64,000 nt of DNA from Herbaspirillum sp. meg3 (GCF_002257565.1 NZ_CP022736.1:3596001-3660000); one strand, 5' to 3'; counted from the first letter of the stretch, positions 35,708 through 45,621 are shown. Numbers and translations: made by a program. Notes: generated from the sequence alone by a model not told the origin.

Positions 35708-37348
35708 TCAGCTAAGCCTGGAACGTGCCGGCGAAATGCGCCCGGAATACGTCACCAGTTGACTGGCGCCAGAACGCGCCCCCGAGAAGGATGCGATCTC
35801 GGCGCTGTCGTATTGAAACTTTGATACCGCATCTTGCAATGTCCTGGCCTGCTCTTGAAGAGACATCGATGCCGCTGCCGCTTCTTCGACGAGCGCGGCA
35901 TTTTGCTGCGTTACGCCATCCATTTGAGCAACGGCTTTGTTGATCTGATCGATACCGTCTTTTTGCTCATCCGATGCAACTGAAATTTCACGAATGATGG
36001 AACTCACTTTTCTCACGGCGTCGGTAATATCCTGCATGGTGGCGCCGGCCTGCTCTACCAATACCGTGCCGCTGTCGACTTTATTGACGGATTCATCAAT
36101 GAGCTGCTTGATTTCTTTTGCCGCTACCGCAGAACGCTGCGCCAACGCCCGCACTTCGCTGGCGACCACGGCAAAGCCTCTGCCCTGCTCCCCTGCACGG
36201 GCAGCTTCCACAGCGGCGTTGAGTGCAAGAATGTTGGTCTGGAACGCAATGCCGTCAATGACGCTAATGATGGCCGACATCTGATCCGAGCTGCTTTTTA
36301 TATCGCGCATGGTGTGCACGACTTTATCGGTCACTTCTCCGCCGCGGATAGAAATCGATTCGGCCTCGTTCGCAATTGCATTTGCCTGGCGAGCACTTTC
36401 CGAATTCTGGCCTACCGTACCAGTCAATTCCTCGATGCTTGCGGCAGTCTGCTCCAGCGACGCAGCCTGTTCTTCCGTTCGCTGTGACAAATCGGCATTG
36501 CCGGAGGCAATCTGACTCGTCGCCGTCGCCATCGAATCGGCGGATTGGCGTACGGCGGTGACAGTGGCACGCAATCCGTCACGCATGGTTTTTAAACCGT
36601 TCATCAGTTTGCCCATCTCGTCTTGAGACTGGATAAGAATGTCGCGGCTCAGATCGCCATCGGCAATTGCCGAGAAGTGGGTCAGCGCTTGATTCAGCGG
36701 ACGTGCAATGGCGCGCTGCAGTCCCCAGCCGCACAGGATGCCTACAGCGACGCCGAGAATAATCATGCCGACAGAGATGAAGCCCATCTGATGAAATTCG
36801 CTGCTGAATCCTTCGTAGTTCTCTTGACCGTGCTTTAAAAGATATTGATCCAGCTGATTTCCACTCTTGGTAAATGCCAGTGCCATAGGTGGAGCAACTT
36901 GCATGGTTATTTTGTCGGCCGACGTAGCGTCGTTGCGCAGCAGGGCTGCCAGCGAGGGCTCCAGCGCCTGCTGAATAAAGGTATTGCGTTTGGCGGAAAC
37001 ATCTTTCGCAATCGCATCTTCCTCAGCAGTCTTTGGCAAATCCAGATAGCGGCGCCAGGCGTTGTCGGATACTTTCAGATAATCCCTGGTCTTATCGACC
37101 AGTGCCTTGATATCCCCCGATTCCGGATGCAGCAATGCCCGGTCAATGGCGATACGTGCAACCGCCAGATTGTATTTGGACTCCCCGATCGCCAGCGCTG
37201 AAGCCAGCTGCACAGAATAGGTTTCATGCAAGGCTGCTTCGCCGGCACGATTGGATATTTGCCCAATGACGCCAACAGCAAGCATGAGAGAGACCAAAAC
37301 AAAAATAGCCCCGATCAATCGCGCCCTGATGGAAATTTTTGAAAACAT
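35708..37348 (-). CDS. Methyl-accepting chemotaxis protein
   Basis: This 546-aa chemoreceptor has a membrane helix at about residues 10-30, a periplasmic four-helix ligand domain to about residue 190, a second helix near 190-213, a HAMP domain and a long cytoplasmic coiled coil. The hairpin tip has EAARAGEQGRGFAVVA and the methylation helices flank it. The C-terminus lacks the NWETF-type tether for CheR/CheB. It is read with fumC and follows the dctA operon terminator, so a C4-dicarboxylate or the lyase substrate is a reasonable guess at its ligand. Confidence 0.93.
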   Translation of the reverse strand: MFSKISIRARLIGAIFVLVSLMLAVGVIGQISNRAGEAALHETYSVQLASALAIGESKYNLAVARIAIDRALLHPESGDIKALVDKTRDYLKVSDNAWRRYLDLPKTAEEDAIAKDVSAKRNTFIQQALEPSLAALLRNDATSADKITMQVAPPMALAFTKSGNQLDQYLLKHGQENYEGFSSEFHQMGFISVGMIILGVAVGILCGWGLQRAIARPLNQALTHFSAIADGDLSRDILIQSQDEMGKLMNGLKTMRDGLRATVTAVRQSADSMATATSQIASGNADLSQRTEEQAASLEQTAASIEELTGTVGQNSESARQANAIANEAESISIRGGEVTDKVVHTMRDIKSSSDQMSAIISVIDGIAFQTNILALNAAVEAARAGEQGRGFAVVASEVRALAQRSAVAAKEIKQLIDESVNKVDSGTVLVEQAGATMQDITDAVRKVSSIIREISVASDEQKDGIDQINKAVAQMDGVTQQNAALVEEAAAASMSLQEQARTLQDAVSKFQYDSAEIASFSGARSGASQLVTYSGRISPARSRLS

Positions 37349-37410
37349 GTTTTACCCCACTACGGCGCTCACGATAAACGGGAGACGCCATCCCTGAAAA
37401 ATTAATAGGC

Positions 37411-37444
37411 AAAAAGCCGACTATCCGTGAAAGATAGTCGGCTT
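37411..37444 (-). terminator. Rho-independent terminator of the lyase-dctA operon
   Basis: A perfect 12-bp stem, AAGCCGACTATC (37414-37425) with GATAGTCGGCTT (37433-37444), is followed on the minus strand by five T residues. It lies 17 bases after the dctA stop codon and before the chemoreceptor gene, so it ends the dctA transcript. Confidence 0.87.
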
Positions 37445-37460
37445 GACTGAAAAACCTGGA

Positions 37461-38795
37461 TTAGATTCGAACGTCTTGTGGTCTGTTAGTACTGTTCAGG
37501 CTTTCATCCTCAGCCATCATTTGAGGATAGCGCTCTGGATACAGATGCTTTTCCGCAGTGGCTGCGTCGAACGTCCCGGACCACTTTGCAACCACAACGG
37601 TTGCCACACTGTTACCGATCGTGTTGCAGGTTGCGATCGCCATCGACAAAAATCGATATACGCCGAAGATGACTGCCAAGCCTTCTATCGGCAAAATTCC
37701 TGTCGATGTCACCGTTGCCGCAAACACGACGAAAGAACCTCCCGATACCGTGGCCGCTCCTTTTGAAGTCAACAGCATCAACACCAGAATGCCGAGCTGC
37801 TGATCCAGATGTAGAGGCACGCCATAGGCATGCGCGATGAACATCACACCCATCGCCATGAAAATGGAGGTGCCGTCGAGATTGAATGCGTAGCCGGTAG
37901 GCAGCACCAGACCAACCGTCTGTTTCGCACATCCGAGGCGCTCAAGCTTGATCAGCAGGCGCGGCAATGCGCTCTCGGAAGAAGCGGTACCCAGCACGAT
38001 AAAGATTTCTTCCTTGATGTAACGCAGAAAGCGCCACAGACTGAATCCGGCAAGCTTCGCGACAGAACCCAGAACTACCGCCAGGAACAAGATGATGACG
38101 CCGTAAAAACCCAGTACCAACTGTGCAAGTGCTACGAGAACTGCAGTGCCATTGCTGCCGACCGAATACGCCACGGCGCCGAAGGTGCCGATAGGCGCCA
38201 GTTTCATGACCAGGTTGATGAAGGAAAACAGAACTTCCGATATGTAGTCGAGGCCGGTGTTGACCTTCTCGCGGCGCCCTTCGGGAATTGCCAGAATACC
38301 GATACCCACCATCACTGCCAGTACAACGACTTGCAACAGCTCGCCCTTGGCGAACGCACCGATGAAATTATCCGGCACGATGTGCATGATGAATGACGCA
38401 AAACTTTGGGTCTCCGCGGCTTTAGCAGCTGCCGGCGATGCGGCGCCCGCCGTCACGTGACTCATGTTGCTGCCAAGCTCGAGCAAGTTCCCCGCTAGCA
38501 GCCCCACCACCAATGCGATAGTCGACACCACCTCGAAGTAGACGATGGAACGCCATCCCACGCGACCTGCGCTCTTGATATCCCCGGCCGAAGCAATACC
38601 GTGCACGATAGTCAGAAAGACCAGCGGCGCTACACCGGCCTTGATGAGCGACAGGAACATATCTCCCAGCAGTTTCAGTTGCAGGGAAAATTTGGGAAAT
38701 AGAAAGCCGACCGCAATGCCAAGTACAAGCGATAACAAGACTTGCATGCCGAGTTTGCGGTACCAGGGTGTTTTTTTGAAAGTTATAGTCATCAT
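37461..38795 (-). CDS. dctA: C4-dicarboxylate:cation symporter DctA
   Basis: This 444-aa DAACS-family carrier has eight membrane helices plus two re-entrant loops. The serine-rich loop (GTASSESALPRL) and the motif LLTSKGAATVSGGSF are typical of DctA. It imports fumarate, malate or succinate with protons or sodium. The start at 38795 (MMTITFKK) is chosen and 38792 is equally possible. It follows the lyase gene by 16 bases, so both are in one operon. Confidence 0.93.
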   Translation of the reverse strand: MMTITFKKTPWYRKLGMQVLLSLVLGIAVGFLFPKFSLQLKLLGDMFLSLIKAGVAPLVFLTIVHGIASAGDIKSAGRVGWRSIVYFEVVSTIALVVGLLAGNLLELGSNMSHVTAGAASPAAAKAAETQSFASFIMHIVPDNFIGAFAKGELLQVVVLAVMVGIGILAIPEGRREKVNTGLDYISEVLFSFINLVMKLAPIGTFGAVAYSVGSNGTAVLVALAQLVLGFYGVIILFLAVVLGSVAKLAGFSLWRFLRYIKEEIFIVLGTASSESALPRLLIKLERLGCAKQTVGLVLPTGYAFNLDGTSIFMAMGVMFIAHAYGVPLHLDQQLGILVLMLLTSKGAATVSGGSFVVFAATVTSTGILPIEGLAVIFGVYRFLSMAIATCNTIGNSVATVVVAKWSGTFDAATAEKHLYPERYPQMMAEDESLNSTNRPQDVRI

Positions 38796-38811
38796 GTCTC
38801 CTCGGCGACGA

Positions 38812-40188
38812 TCAGGCTTTGATTTCGCCGGACAATTGAATGGCCTGATCCACCATTTGCGGAGCAAGACCAAGATAGTTCTCCGGATCGGTCAGGCGAT
38901 CGATCGTAGCCCTGTCGAAATGCTTCGTCACTTCGGGCATCGCGGCCAAGGCATCCGCCAGCGAACCCTTGTTTTCGTTGGCGCTGCGGCAAGCGTCGTA
39001 CACAATGTCGTGCGCTTGCTGACGGCCGATCAAAGGAGCCATGCCCATCATCACTGCCTCGGCGACAATAAGTCCTTTGCTGATACCCAGATTGACCTTC
39101 ATGCGGTCGGTGTCAACAATCAACCCACCCAAGGCGAATTTCGCCTGATGCAATGCACCGGCGGTGAGAATGAAGCTTTCTGGAATAGCGATCCACTCCG
39201 CGTGCCATGGTCCGGTGGCGCGCTCGAAGTCCTGCACCATCGCATCCACCATCAGCCCCGCATGCTGGCGCACCGCCTTGGAGGCAGCCAGCATTAACTC
39301 GCTGGATATCGGATTGCGTTTTTGCGGCATGGTGCTGCTGGCGCCTCGCCCTTTTACGAACGGCTCGTAGACTTCACCGAATTCTGTCGACGCCATGATC
39401 ATGATGTCGAGCGCGATCTTGCCGAGCGAGCCGGTAACCAGCGCCAGTAAGTTGATGGCTTCGGCAAAGCCGTCCCGCGCGACGTGCCACGTCGTCGCCG
39501 GAACGCCCAGACCAAGTTCTTCTGCCAATGCGCGCTGCACTTCAAATCCTTTGTCGCCCAGCGATGCCAATGTTCCTGCGGCGCCCGCAAATTCAACGAC
39601 GGCCACACGCGGACGCAGCTCAGCCAGACGTTGCTGATGGCGATCGAACATGGCCAGCCAGATCGCTGCCTTGTAGCCGAATGTCACGGGCAAGGCTTGC
39701 TGCAGATGAGTGCGTCCTGCCATTGCCGTATCACGGTGTTTAAGTGCCAGATCCGCCAGGATCTTGCGCAGTTCGCGGATGTCGCCGGCAACCACGTCCA
39801 GGGCATCACGCACCTGGAGCGAGACGGCGGTATCCATGATGTCTTGTGTCGTTGCGCCCCAATGGACATAGCGGCCCGCATCGCCGCACATTCCCACCAA
39901 TTGATGCACCAGAGGCAGAATCGGATAGCCGACGATGTCGGTCTCGTGACGCATGTGCTCAAAGTCGATGAGATCAATTGTCGATTTTTCCGCAATGACG
40001 GCGGCGGCCTCTGCCGGAATCACCCCCACACGGGCTTCAGCTTTCGCCAGGGCGACCTCGACGTCGATATAACGTTGAATCAATGCATGATCAGAGAACA
40101 GCGCGCGCATTGCCGCCGTCCCAAAAGCATCACGAAACAAAATGGAATCGACAACCGTACTAGCTGTCGGAAGAGCAGAGATCGACAT
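38812..40188 (-). CDS. Fumarase/adenylosuccinate lyase superfamily lyase (PcaB-like)
   Basis: This 458-aa protein has the superfamily signature as GASSTMPQKRNP, the WGATTQDIMDTA stretch and RTHLQQALP. It is closest in style to adenylosuccinate lyase and to 3-carboxy-cis,cis-muconate cycloisomerase (PcaB). The neighbouring genes are dctA and fumC, not protocatechuate genes, so a lyase that splits off fumarate from a succinyl-amine compound is more likely than PcaB itself. It is the first gene of a minus-strand operon and is divergent from a GntR regulator. Confidence 0.82.
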   Translation of the reverse strand: MSISALPTASTVVDSILFRDAFGTAAMRALFSDHALIQRYIDVEVALAKAEARVGVIPAEAAAVIAEKSTIDLIDFEHMRHETDIVGYPILPLVHQLVGMCGDAGRYVHWGATTQDIMDTAVSLQVRDALDVVAGDIRELRKILADLALKHRDTAMAGRTHLQQALPVTFGYKAAIWLAMFDRHQQRLAELRPRVAVVEFAGAAGTLASLGDKGFEVQRALAEELGLGVPATTWHVARDGFAEAINLLALVTGSLGKIALDIMIMASTEFGEVYEPFVKGRGASSTMPQKRNPISSELMLAASKAVRQHAGLMVDAMVQDFERATGPWHAEWIAIPESFILTAGALHQAKFALGGLIVDTDRMKVNLGISKGLIVAEAVMMGMAPLIGRQQAHDIVYDACRSANENKGSLADALAAMPEVTKHFDRATIDRLTDPENYLGLAPQMVDQAIQLSGEIKA

Positions 40189-40242
40189 AAAAGGCCTATG
40201 AATGAACAGCGAAATGAAATTGTCTCGCCCATGAATATTTAT

Positions 40243-40280
40243 TATGTTCGGACATATTAAATATAATATGTCCGAACATA
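40243..40280. promoter_or_regulatory. Nested palindromic operator between the lyase and GntR genes
   Basis: Two 17-bp arms, 40243-40259 and 40264-40280, are exact inverted repeats separated by 4 bases. Each arm itself holds a near-perfect 14-bp palindrome, TATGTTCGGACATA and TATGTCCGAACATA, with centres 24 bases apart. Minus-strand boxes TTGCAT (40288-40283) and TATATT (40265-40260), 17 bases apart, lie across it, and a plus-strand TATAAT is at 40262-40267. It is very probably the binding site of the adjacent GntR regulator, blocking both promoters. Confidence 0.8.
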
Positions 40281-40321
40281 TGATGCAACACGTATTTGAA
40301 CTTCCGCGTCATAATTGATGT

Positions 40322-41059
40322 ATGAATCATTTGCCAACAAAATCCAATTTCGTTGATATCGCACGGCATCTGACAGAGAGCATTGCTTCCGGCCGCTTCC
40401 CTGTCGGCAGCCTCCTTCCTACAGAAATGGAGCTGTGCGATCACTACTCCACCAGCCGCCATACAGTGCGCGCCGCATTGCATGAGTTGCAACAACTGGG
40501 GCTGGTTTCACGCAAAAAAAATGTGGGAACGCGCGTGGAAGCAATCCAGGCAACAAACGAATTCAGGCCGTCGCTGGCATCGCTTGATGATCTGATCCAG
40601 TTCGGTAATACCCATGTCCGCAAGCTTCAGGATGTTGTGAGCCAGAAGATAAAGAAAGATCTTGCGGAAGATCTCCGGTGCAAAGCCGGGAGCACATGGA
40701 TACGCATTTCCAGTCTGCGCATGGATAGCGCCAATGATCGATTGCCTGTCGGGTGGACCGATGTTTATATTCCACCGGCGCATGCCGAAATCGCTGAACT
40801 TGTTCGACATTCGCCAGGCTTGCTGATCAGCACACTGATAGAAAAACGTTACGGAAGACGCATCGAGCAGGTCGAACAGGAAATCCGCGCGGTAACGATT
40901 GATGAATCGATGGCGCATGCATTGCAGGTAGAGGTCGGCACAACAGCACTGAAAATCATCCGATGGTATTCAGATGCAGCTGGCGACGTGTTTGAAGTTT
41001 CGGTTTCAATCCATCCGGCTGAACGCTTCTCCGTCTCGATGCTTCTAAAGCGATCATAA
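40322..41059 (+). CDS. GntR-family regulator (HutC subfamily, UTRA domain)
   Basis: This 245-aa protein has a winged helix-turn-helix at residues 8-72 (RFPVGSLLPTEMELCDHYSTS) and a UTRA effector-binding domain after about residue 90. It is divergent from the lyase-dctA operon, with a large palindrome between them, which is the classic layout for a local repressor. The effector is probably the substrate of the lyase or a related dicarboxylate. Confidence 0.9.
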   Translation: MNHLPTKSNFVDIARHLTESIASGRFPVGSLLPTEMELCDHYSTSRHTVRAALHELQQLGLVSRKKNVGTRVEAIQATNEFRPSLASLDDLIQFGNTHVRKLQDVVSQKIKKDLAEDLRCKAGSTWIRISSLRMDSANDRLPVGWTDVYIPPAHAEIAELVRHSPGLLISTLIEKRYGRRIEQVEQEIRAVTIDESMAHALQVEVGTTALKIIRWYSDAAGDVFEVSVSIHPAERFSVSMLLKRS

Positions 41060-41709
41060 GGTCGGCATAGGTCACTCTTCATGAGGAATACCGCACCGCC
41101 CTCATTGAGTGGCTGTGCCCGCCGTCTCTTGCGGATCCCTGGTTCATGGACTTAACATCAGCTTTGCCACACGCATCCAGGAACACATGCATGGAAGGAT
41201 CTTCATCTCTCGGCCGCAATGTTCCTTTTTTGGATGCGCTTCCATCCGCGTCAGCAACCAAGAGCGCGATGCGGACCGAACTTAATACCATCTTGATGGT
41301 GCGAGTCTAACGCCGCCTCGCCGTGCGCAATAGGAACACATCCGCTATCAATACGGGGATACAGTTCTGAATGCCACCGACTGCCGTCGCAAGGCTAACG
41401 AACGATCGATCATTCAAGGGCTGTGCGTTACCGCTGCAGCAGCTCAACTCTGCCGTTCAGCTTGTCAGCCGAGAGCGCTCTTTCTTTATTCCGCTCTTGC
41501 ATGCCGATCGGCCAACGGCTATATTACCCAAGTCGAAAAAGGCAGACTTGGTGTGGTCCAGCCCAGGTCCTTCTGAAAGCTGAAGCTCTGTCCATGCCCG
41601 TGCATGAGTCCCACGACGAATATCAACGCCATCCTGGCGTTCTTTGTTCGTCCGTGCGGTTCTCAAAGACAACGAACCGTCCTGGTCGAACGACCACTAA
41701 GGAGTTTTC
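41060..41709. other. 650-base region with no recognised gene
   Basis: Short open frames exist on both strands here, but none has a recognisable domain, a good ribosome binding site or a conserved-looking composition. AAGGAG at about 41698-41703 serves the monooxygenase gene that follows. The region could hold remains of a lost regulator gene, but I see no proof. Confidence 0.4.
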
Positions 41710-43290
41710 ATGCACGATGCTTTTATCTACGATGCCGCCATTGCCGGCGGCGGTCCTGTTGGTTTATTTCTGGCTTGCGAGTTACGCCTTGCCGGTCTCT
41801 CCGTGTTGGTGCTGGAGCAAGCCGAAGATCCACATTCTCCGTTGAAACAGCTCCCTTTCGGGATACGCGGCCTGTCCATCCCTACCGTCGAATCATTTTA
41901 TCGGCGCGGCTTGTTGGACGACATCAAAGCGCAGCAAGATGCAACGCATGCTTCGGATCCATCACGCCGTGGCAACGCGGGCGCTGCGCACTGGATGCAA
42001 CAGCCGCGTCTTTCAGGCGGCCATTTTGCCGGTATCCAGTTCTATCGCGACAACATCGACGCCTCAAAGTGGGCCTATCGTCTGCCGGGTCAGACCGACG
42101 CGATACTGGTCAGCAATATGGCGCATATCGAATCCGTATTGGCAGCCCGGGCCGGCGCCATGGGCGTAGAGATCAGGCGCGGCTTTGCAGTAGAAGCTTT
42201 CGAGCAATCGGAGGAAGATGTGAGCGTTCGCGCTGGCGGCCAGGCTTTTCGTGCGCGTTGGCTGATCGGATGCGATGGCGGCCGCAGTACCGTGCGCAAG
42301 CTTGCCCACATGGAGTTTGCCGGCACGGAGCCTGAGTTCACCGGCTATTCGGCAGAAATCGAGATGGCCGATCCGGACAAACTTTCTCCGGGCCGCCATT
42401 ACACAGCCACGGGCATGTACACCTACCAATCGCCGGGCACTGTCGCCATGGTCGATTTTGACGGCGGTGCTTGCCATCGGACTCAGCCGATGACGCGGGA
42501 GCACGTGCAGTCGGTGTTGCGACGAGTTTCCGGCACCGACGTCACCGTCACGGCGCTCAAGCTTGCGAGCACCTGGACCGATCGCGCCTTTCAGGCGACG
42601 GCCTATCGCAAGGGGCGAGTGCTGCTCGCCGGCGACGCGGCGCATATCCATTCACCATTGGGTGGCCAGGGGCTCAACCTCGGGTTGGGTGACGCCATGA
42701 ATCTCGGCTGGAAGCTGGCGGCCACCATCCACGGCAATGCGCCGGATGGTTTGCTCGACAGCTATCACTCGGAACGGCATCCGGTGGGCGCGCAGATACT
42801 TGACTGGTCGCGCGCTCAGGTCGGACTGATGCGGCCAAGCCGAAGTTCGCGCGCGCTGGAAGCGATCATCCGGGATCTTATCGGAACACGTGATGGCGCG
42901 ACCTATTTTGCCGAGCGCGTGTGGGGACTGTCGCTGCGCTACGATCTTGGCGACAGTCACCCGCTGGTCGGCCGCAGTGTGCCTGAATTCGAGCTGGCCG
43001 ACGGCGCCAGACCTGGTGATCTTCTCCGCACCGGGAAAGGTCTATTGCTGGACTTTGGCGCCGGCAAACCTCTGCAAGAGGCAGCGTGCCGATGGAATGG
43101 CAGCGTCACCTATGTCGCCGGCGATGCGAAAGATAAGCTCGGCGTGTCTAGCGTGCTGGTGCGTCCTGATGGCATTGTCGCGTGGGTGTGGCCCAACGCC
43201 GGCAGTAACGCCAACGATACAGCAGCCGCCTCGAAAGCACTTGCTCAGGCCGCTTCACGATGGTTTTGTGAAGCACAAAAGCACACTTGA
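41710..43290 (+). CDS. Class A FAD-dependent aromatic monooxygenase
   Basis: This 526-aa protein has the three FAD/NADPH motifs of the PheA/TfdB-like class: GGGPVG near residue 13, GCDGGRS near 195, and LLAGDAAHIHSP near 305. After residue 400 comes a thioredoxin-like C-terminal domain of the phenol hydroxylase type. It probably hydroxylates a phenolic or polyketide-like compound. AAGGAG lies 6 bases before the ATG. The next gene, an MFS exporter, could remove the substrate or product. Confidence 0.88.
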   Translation: MHDAFIYDAAIAGGGPVGLFLACELRLAGLSVLVLEQAEDPHSPLKQLPFGIRGLSIPTVESFYRRGLLDDIKAQQDATHASDPSRRGNAGAAHWMQQPRLSGGHFAGIQFYRDNIDASKWAYRLPGQTDAILVSNMAHIESVLAARAGAMGVEIRRGFAVEAFEQSEEDVSVRAGGQAFRARWLIGCDGGRSTVRKLAHMEFAGTEPEFTGYSAEIEMADPDKLSPGRHYTATGMYTYQSPGTVAMVDFDGGACHRTQPMTREHVQSVLRRVSGTDVTVTALKLASTWTDRAFQATAYRKGRVLLAGDAAHIHSPLGGQGLNLGLGDAMNLGWKLAATIHGNAPDGLLDSYHSERHPVGAQILDWSRAQVGLMRPSRSSRALEAIIRDLIGTRDGATYFAERVWGLSLRYDLGDSHPLVGRSVPEFELADGARPGDLLRTGKGLLLDFGAGKPLQEAACRWNGSVTYVAGDAKDKLGVSSVLVRPDGIVAWVWPNAGSNANDTAAASKALAQAASRWFCEAQKHT

Positions 43291-43430
43291 AGACAGCGAT
43301 GCGAAGAACACGCCTGCTCTTCAGGAAAATTTAGCACTGGTTTTCAAGCCAGATACAATATTGCGCGCTCTGATACGTCTTCAGCTATCTAAGCCCTCAG
43401 CCCCGCGCTTGTCCTCCCAAGAAAGAAAAC

Positions 43431-44714
43431 ATGACTACCGCAACCGCAGCCCCACCCAATCAATTCTCTCGTTACCAGAAATTTGTCGTCGGCATGCTGG
43501 CTTTCCTGCAATTTGCCGTGATTCTCGACTTCATGCTCATGTCGCCGCTGGGCGCCGTGATCATGCCTGCCATGCAGATTGCACCAAGCCAGTTTGGCTT
43601 GGTAGTGTCAGCCTATGCGTTCAGCGCCGGCATCTCGGGCCTGCTGACGGCCGGCTTTGCAGACCGTTTTGACCGCAAGCGCCTGTTGCTGTTCTTTTAC
43701 ACCGGCTTCATTCTGGGCACACTGTGGTGCGGCCTGGCGCAAAGCTTTGAAAGCCTGTTGGCGGCGCGCATCGTCACCGGCCTGTTTGGCGGCGTGATCG
43801 GTTCCATCGTGCTGGCCATCTCAACCGACCTGTTCCCGCTGAGCATGCGTGGCCGCGTGATGGGCATGATCCAGACCGCTTTCGCCGCCAGCCAGGTGCT
43901 GGGGATTCCGATCGGGTTGTACCTGTCGAATCGCTGGAACTGGCACATCCCTTTCATTGCGATGGCTGCTATGGGCGCCATCGGTGGGCTGGTCGTGATG
44001 TGGAAAATGCAACCTGTCACCGATCACCTGAAGATGCCGAGCGAACACAGTGCGTGGATGCATCTGTTCCATACCGTGACCGAGTCGCGCTATCTGATGG
44101 CGTTTGCCACGACGGCCCTGCTGATGACCGGTGGTTTCATGCTGATGCCGTTCAGCAGCGCGTATCTGGTGGCTAACCTGGGCATCGATCTGCACCATCT
44201 GCCATCGGTCTATCTGATCACCGGTTTGTTCACGATCTTCATCGGGCCGATGATCGGCAAGGCAGCGGACAAGATCGGCAAATTCCGCGTGTTCATGTTC
44301 GGTACCGGCTTGTCGATCGTGATGGTGCTGGTCTACACCCATCTGGGCCGCGTATCGCTGCCGGTGGTGATTTTTGTGAATGTCGTGCTGTTTGTGGGGA
44401 TTTTCTCGCGCATGATTCCGTTCCAGGCGCTGGTGTCGTCGGTGCCGGCAGCTAATCAGCGTGGGTCTTTCAACGCGATCAGCGCGTCCATCCAGCAACT
44501 GTCGGGTGGACTGGCATCCGTGGTTGCGGGGCACATCGTCGCCATCGGGACGGATGGCCAACTGCAAAACTTCGACGTGATCGGCTATGTCGTCGTCGGT
44601 ACGTCGCTGGTGGCATTGACACTGGTATGGCGTCTGAACCGCAGCCTCCAGCAACGGGCGGCGCTGGCAGCCAACGCTGCCGACACCCCAGCCAAAGCTA
44701 ACGCTGCCCCTTAG
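43431..44714 (+). CDS. MFS transporter, DHA1/AraJ-like
   Basis: This 427-aa protein has twelve predicted membrane helices and the loop motif GFADRFDRKRLLL between helices 2 and 3. It resembles drug:proton antiporters of the DHA1 type. It lies 140 bases after the flavin monooxygenase gene on the same strand. Its last 17 bases overlap the end of the convergent LysR gene. The substrate is unknown. Confidence 0.87.
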   Translation: MTTATAAPPNQFSRYQKFVVGMLAFLQFAVILDFMLMSPLGAVIMPAMQIAPSQFGLVVSAYAFSAGISGLLTAGFADRFDRKRLLLFFYTGFILGTLWCGLAQSFESLLAARIVTGLFGGVIGSIVLAISTDLFPLSMRGRVMGMIQTAFAASQVLGIPIGLYLSNRWNWHIPFIAMAAMGAIGGLVVMWKMQPVTDHLKMPSEHSAWMHLFHTVTESRYLMAFATTALLMTGGFMLMPFSSAYLVANLGIDLHHLPSVYLITGLFTIFIGPMIGKAADKIGKFRVFMFGTGLSIVMVLVYTHLGRVSLPVVIFVNVVLFVGIFSRMIPFQALVSSVPAANQRGSFNAISASIQQLSGGLASVVAGHIVAIGTDGQLQNFDVIGYVVVGTSLVALTLVWRLNRSLQQRAALAANAADTPAKANAAP

Positions 44715-45621
44715 CCATATCCGACTTCAGCTGAGCGGCGCTGCTCTCTTCCTTGGCCAGCGCCGCTGCTTCGATACACTCCAGCAACGTTGCCACAGCG
44801 ATGCTGGGCGCCGGCGCGATACGCTGCAGCACGCCGATTTCCCGAAAAAATCCGGTTCCTCCCAGCGGCAAAACGCGCAGTTTCCTGATCGATGCTCCGG
44901 CAGCGAGATCGTAGGGAATGATTGCCACGCCCAGCCCTTTCCTGACCATTTCGATGATGACCATGGGTTCGTCCAGCTCCATGGTGTCGTTCACCTGCAG
45001 ACGCGTACGCTTGAGATAGCGATCCACCAATTGCCCGCCATACGAGCGGCGGCTGTAGCGTAAAAAAGGATGCGCCGCCAGCAAAGCCTTGATTGAGGTC
45101 TCCTGCGCCGACAACGGTGCAATGGCGACATAGGTTTCGCGCAGCATGGTGCTCCACGTCAACCCCTTGGTCATCTTCAGATTGGGGCGGATCATGATCG
45201 CCAGCGATAAGTCATTGCTGTCGATTTGCGACATTAATTGCACCGACGTGCCCGGCACGACATTGACTTCAACCAGCGGCAGTTTCTTGCGAAAATCCGC
45301 CAGCGCTGCCGGCAACAAACCCAACTGAACGGTAGAGATCGCACCGATGTCGATCTTGCCTCGGGTAGCGGCGACCTCGGTCTGTCCCTTCATGGATTCA
45401 AACAGCCGGATGATCTCTTCCGACGTTCGCAGCAATTGTTTGCCGTGGTCGCTGACGGTGACGGACTTCCCCACCCGGGTGAAGAGCTCGCAGTTCAATT
45501 CTTCTTCCAGCCGCCTGATTTGCATGCTGACCGCAGACTGCGTCAAGCCCAGCCGCGCCCCGGCAGTGGAGAACGATCCAAGCTGTGCTGCAGCGATAAA
45601 GGTCTTCAGATAGCGAATCAT
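44698..45621 (-). CDS. LysR-family transcriptional regulator
   Basis: This 307-aa protein has a LysR helix-turn-helix (FSTAGARLGLTQSAVSMQIR) at residues 17-36 and a periplasmic-binding-type effector domain. It is divergent from the VOC gene at 45793, and a 12-base palindrome lies between them, so that gene and perhaps the following binding-protein gene are its targets. Confidence 0.88.
   Translation of the reverse strand: MIRYLKTFIAAAQLGSFSTAGARLGLTQSAVSMQIRRLEEELNCELFTRVGKSVTVSDHGKQLLRTSEEIIRLFESMKGQTEVAATRGKIDIGAISTVQLGLLPAALADFRKKLPLVEVNVVPGTSVQLMSQIDSNDLSLAIMIRPNLKMTKGLTWSTMLRETYVAIAPLSAQETSIKALLAAHPFLRYSRRSYGGQLVDRYLKRTRLQVNDTMELDEPMVIIEMVRKGLGVAIIPYDLAAGASIRKLRVLPLGGTGFFREIGVLQRIAPAPSIAVATLLECIEAAALAKEESSAAQLKSDMAKGQR

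Noticed and set aside
38812..40188. Calling the lyase pcaB
   Set aside because: No other protocatechuate genes are in the window, and linkage with dctA and fumC points to a fumarate-releasing reaction.
40243..40280. The large palindrome as a terminator
   Set aside because: It lies between divergent start codons, so no transcript would end there. It suits an operator.
41079..41291. 70-residue minus-strand frame after the GntR gene
   Set aside because: No motif and no neighbours to support it. The region was left as unannotated.
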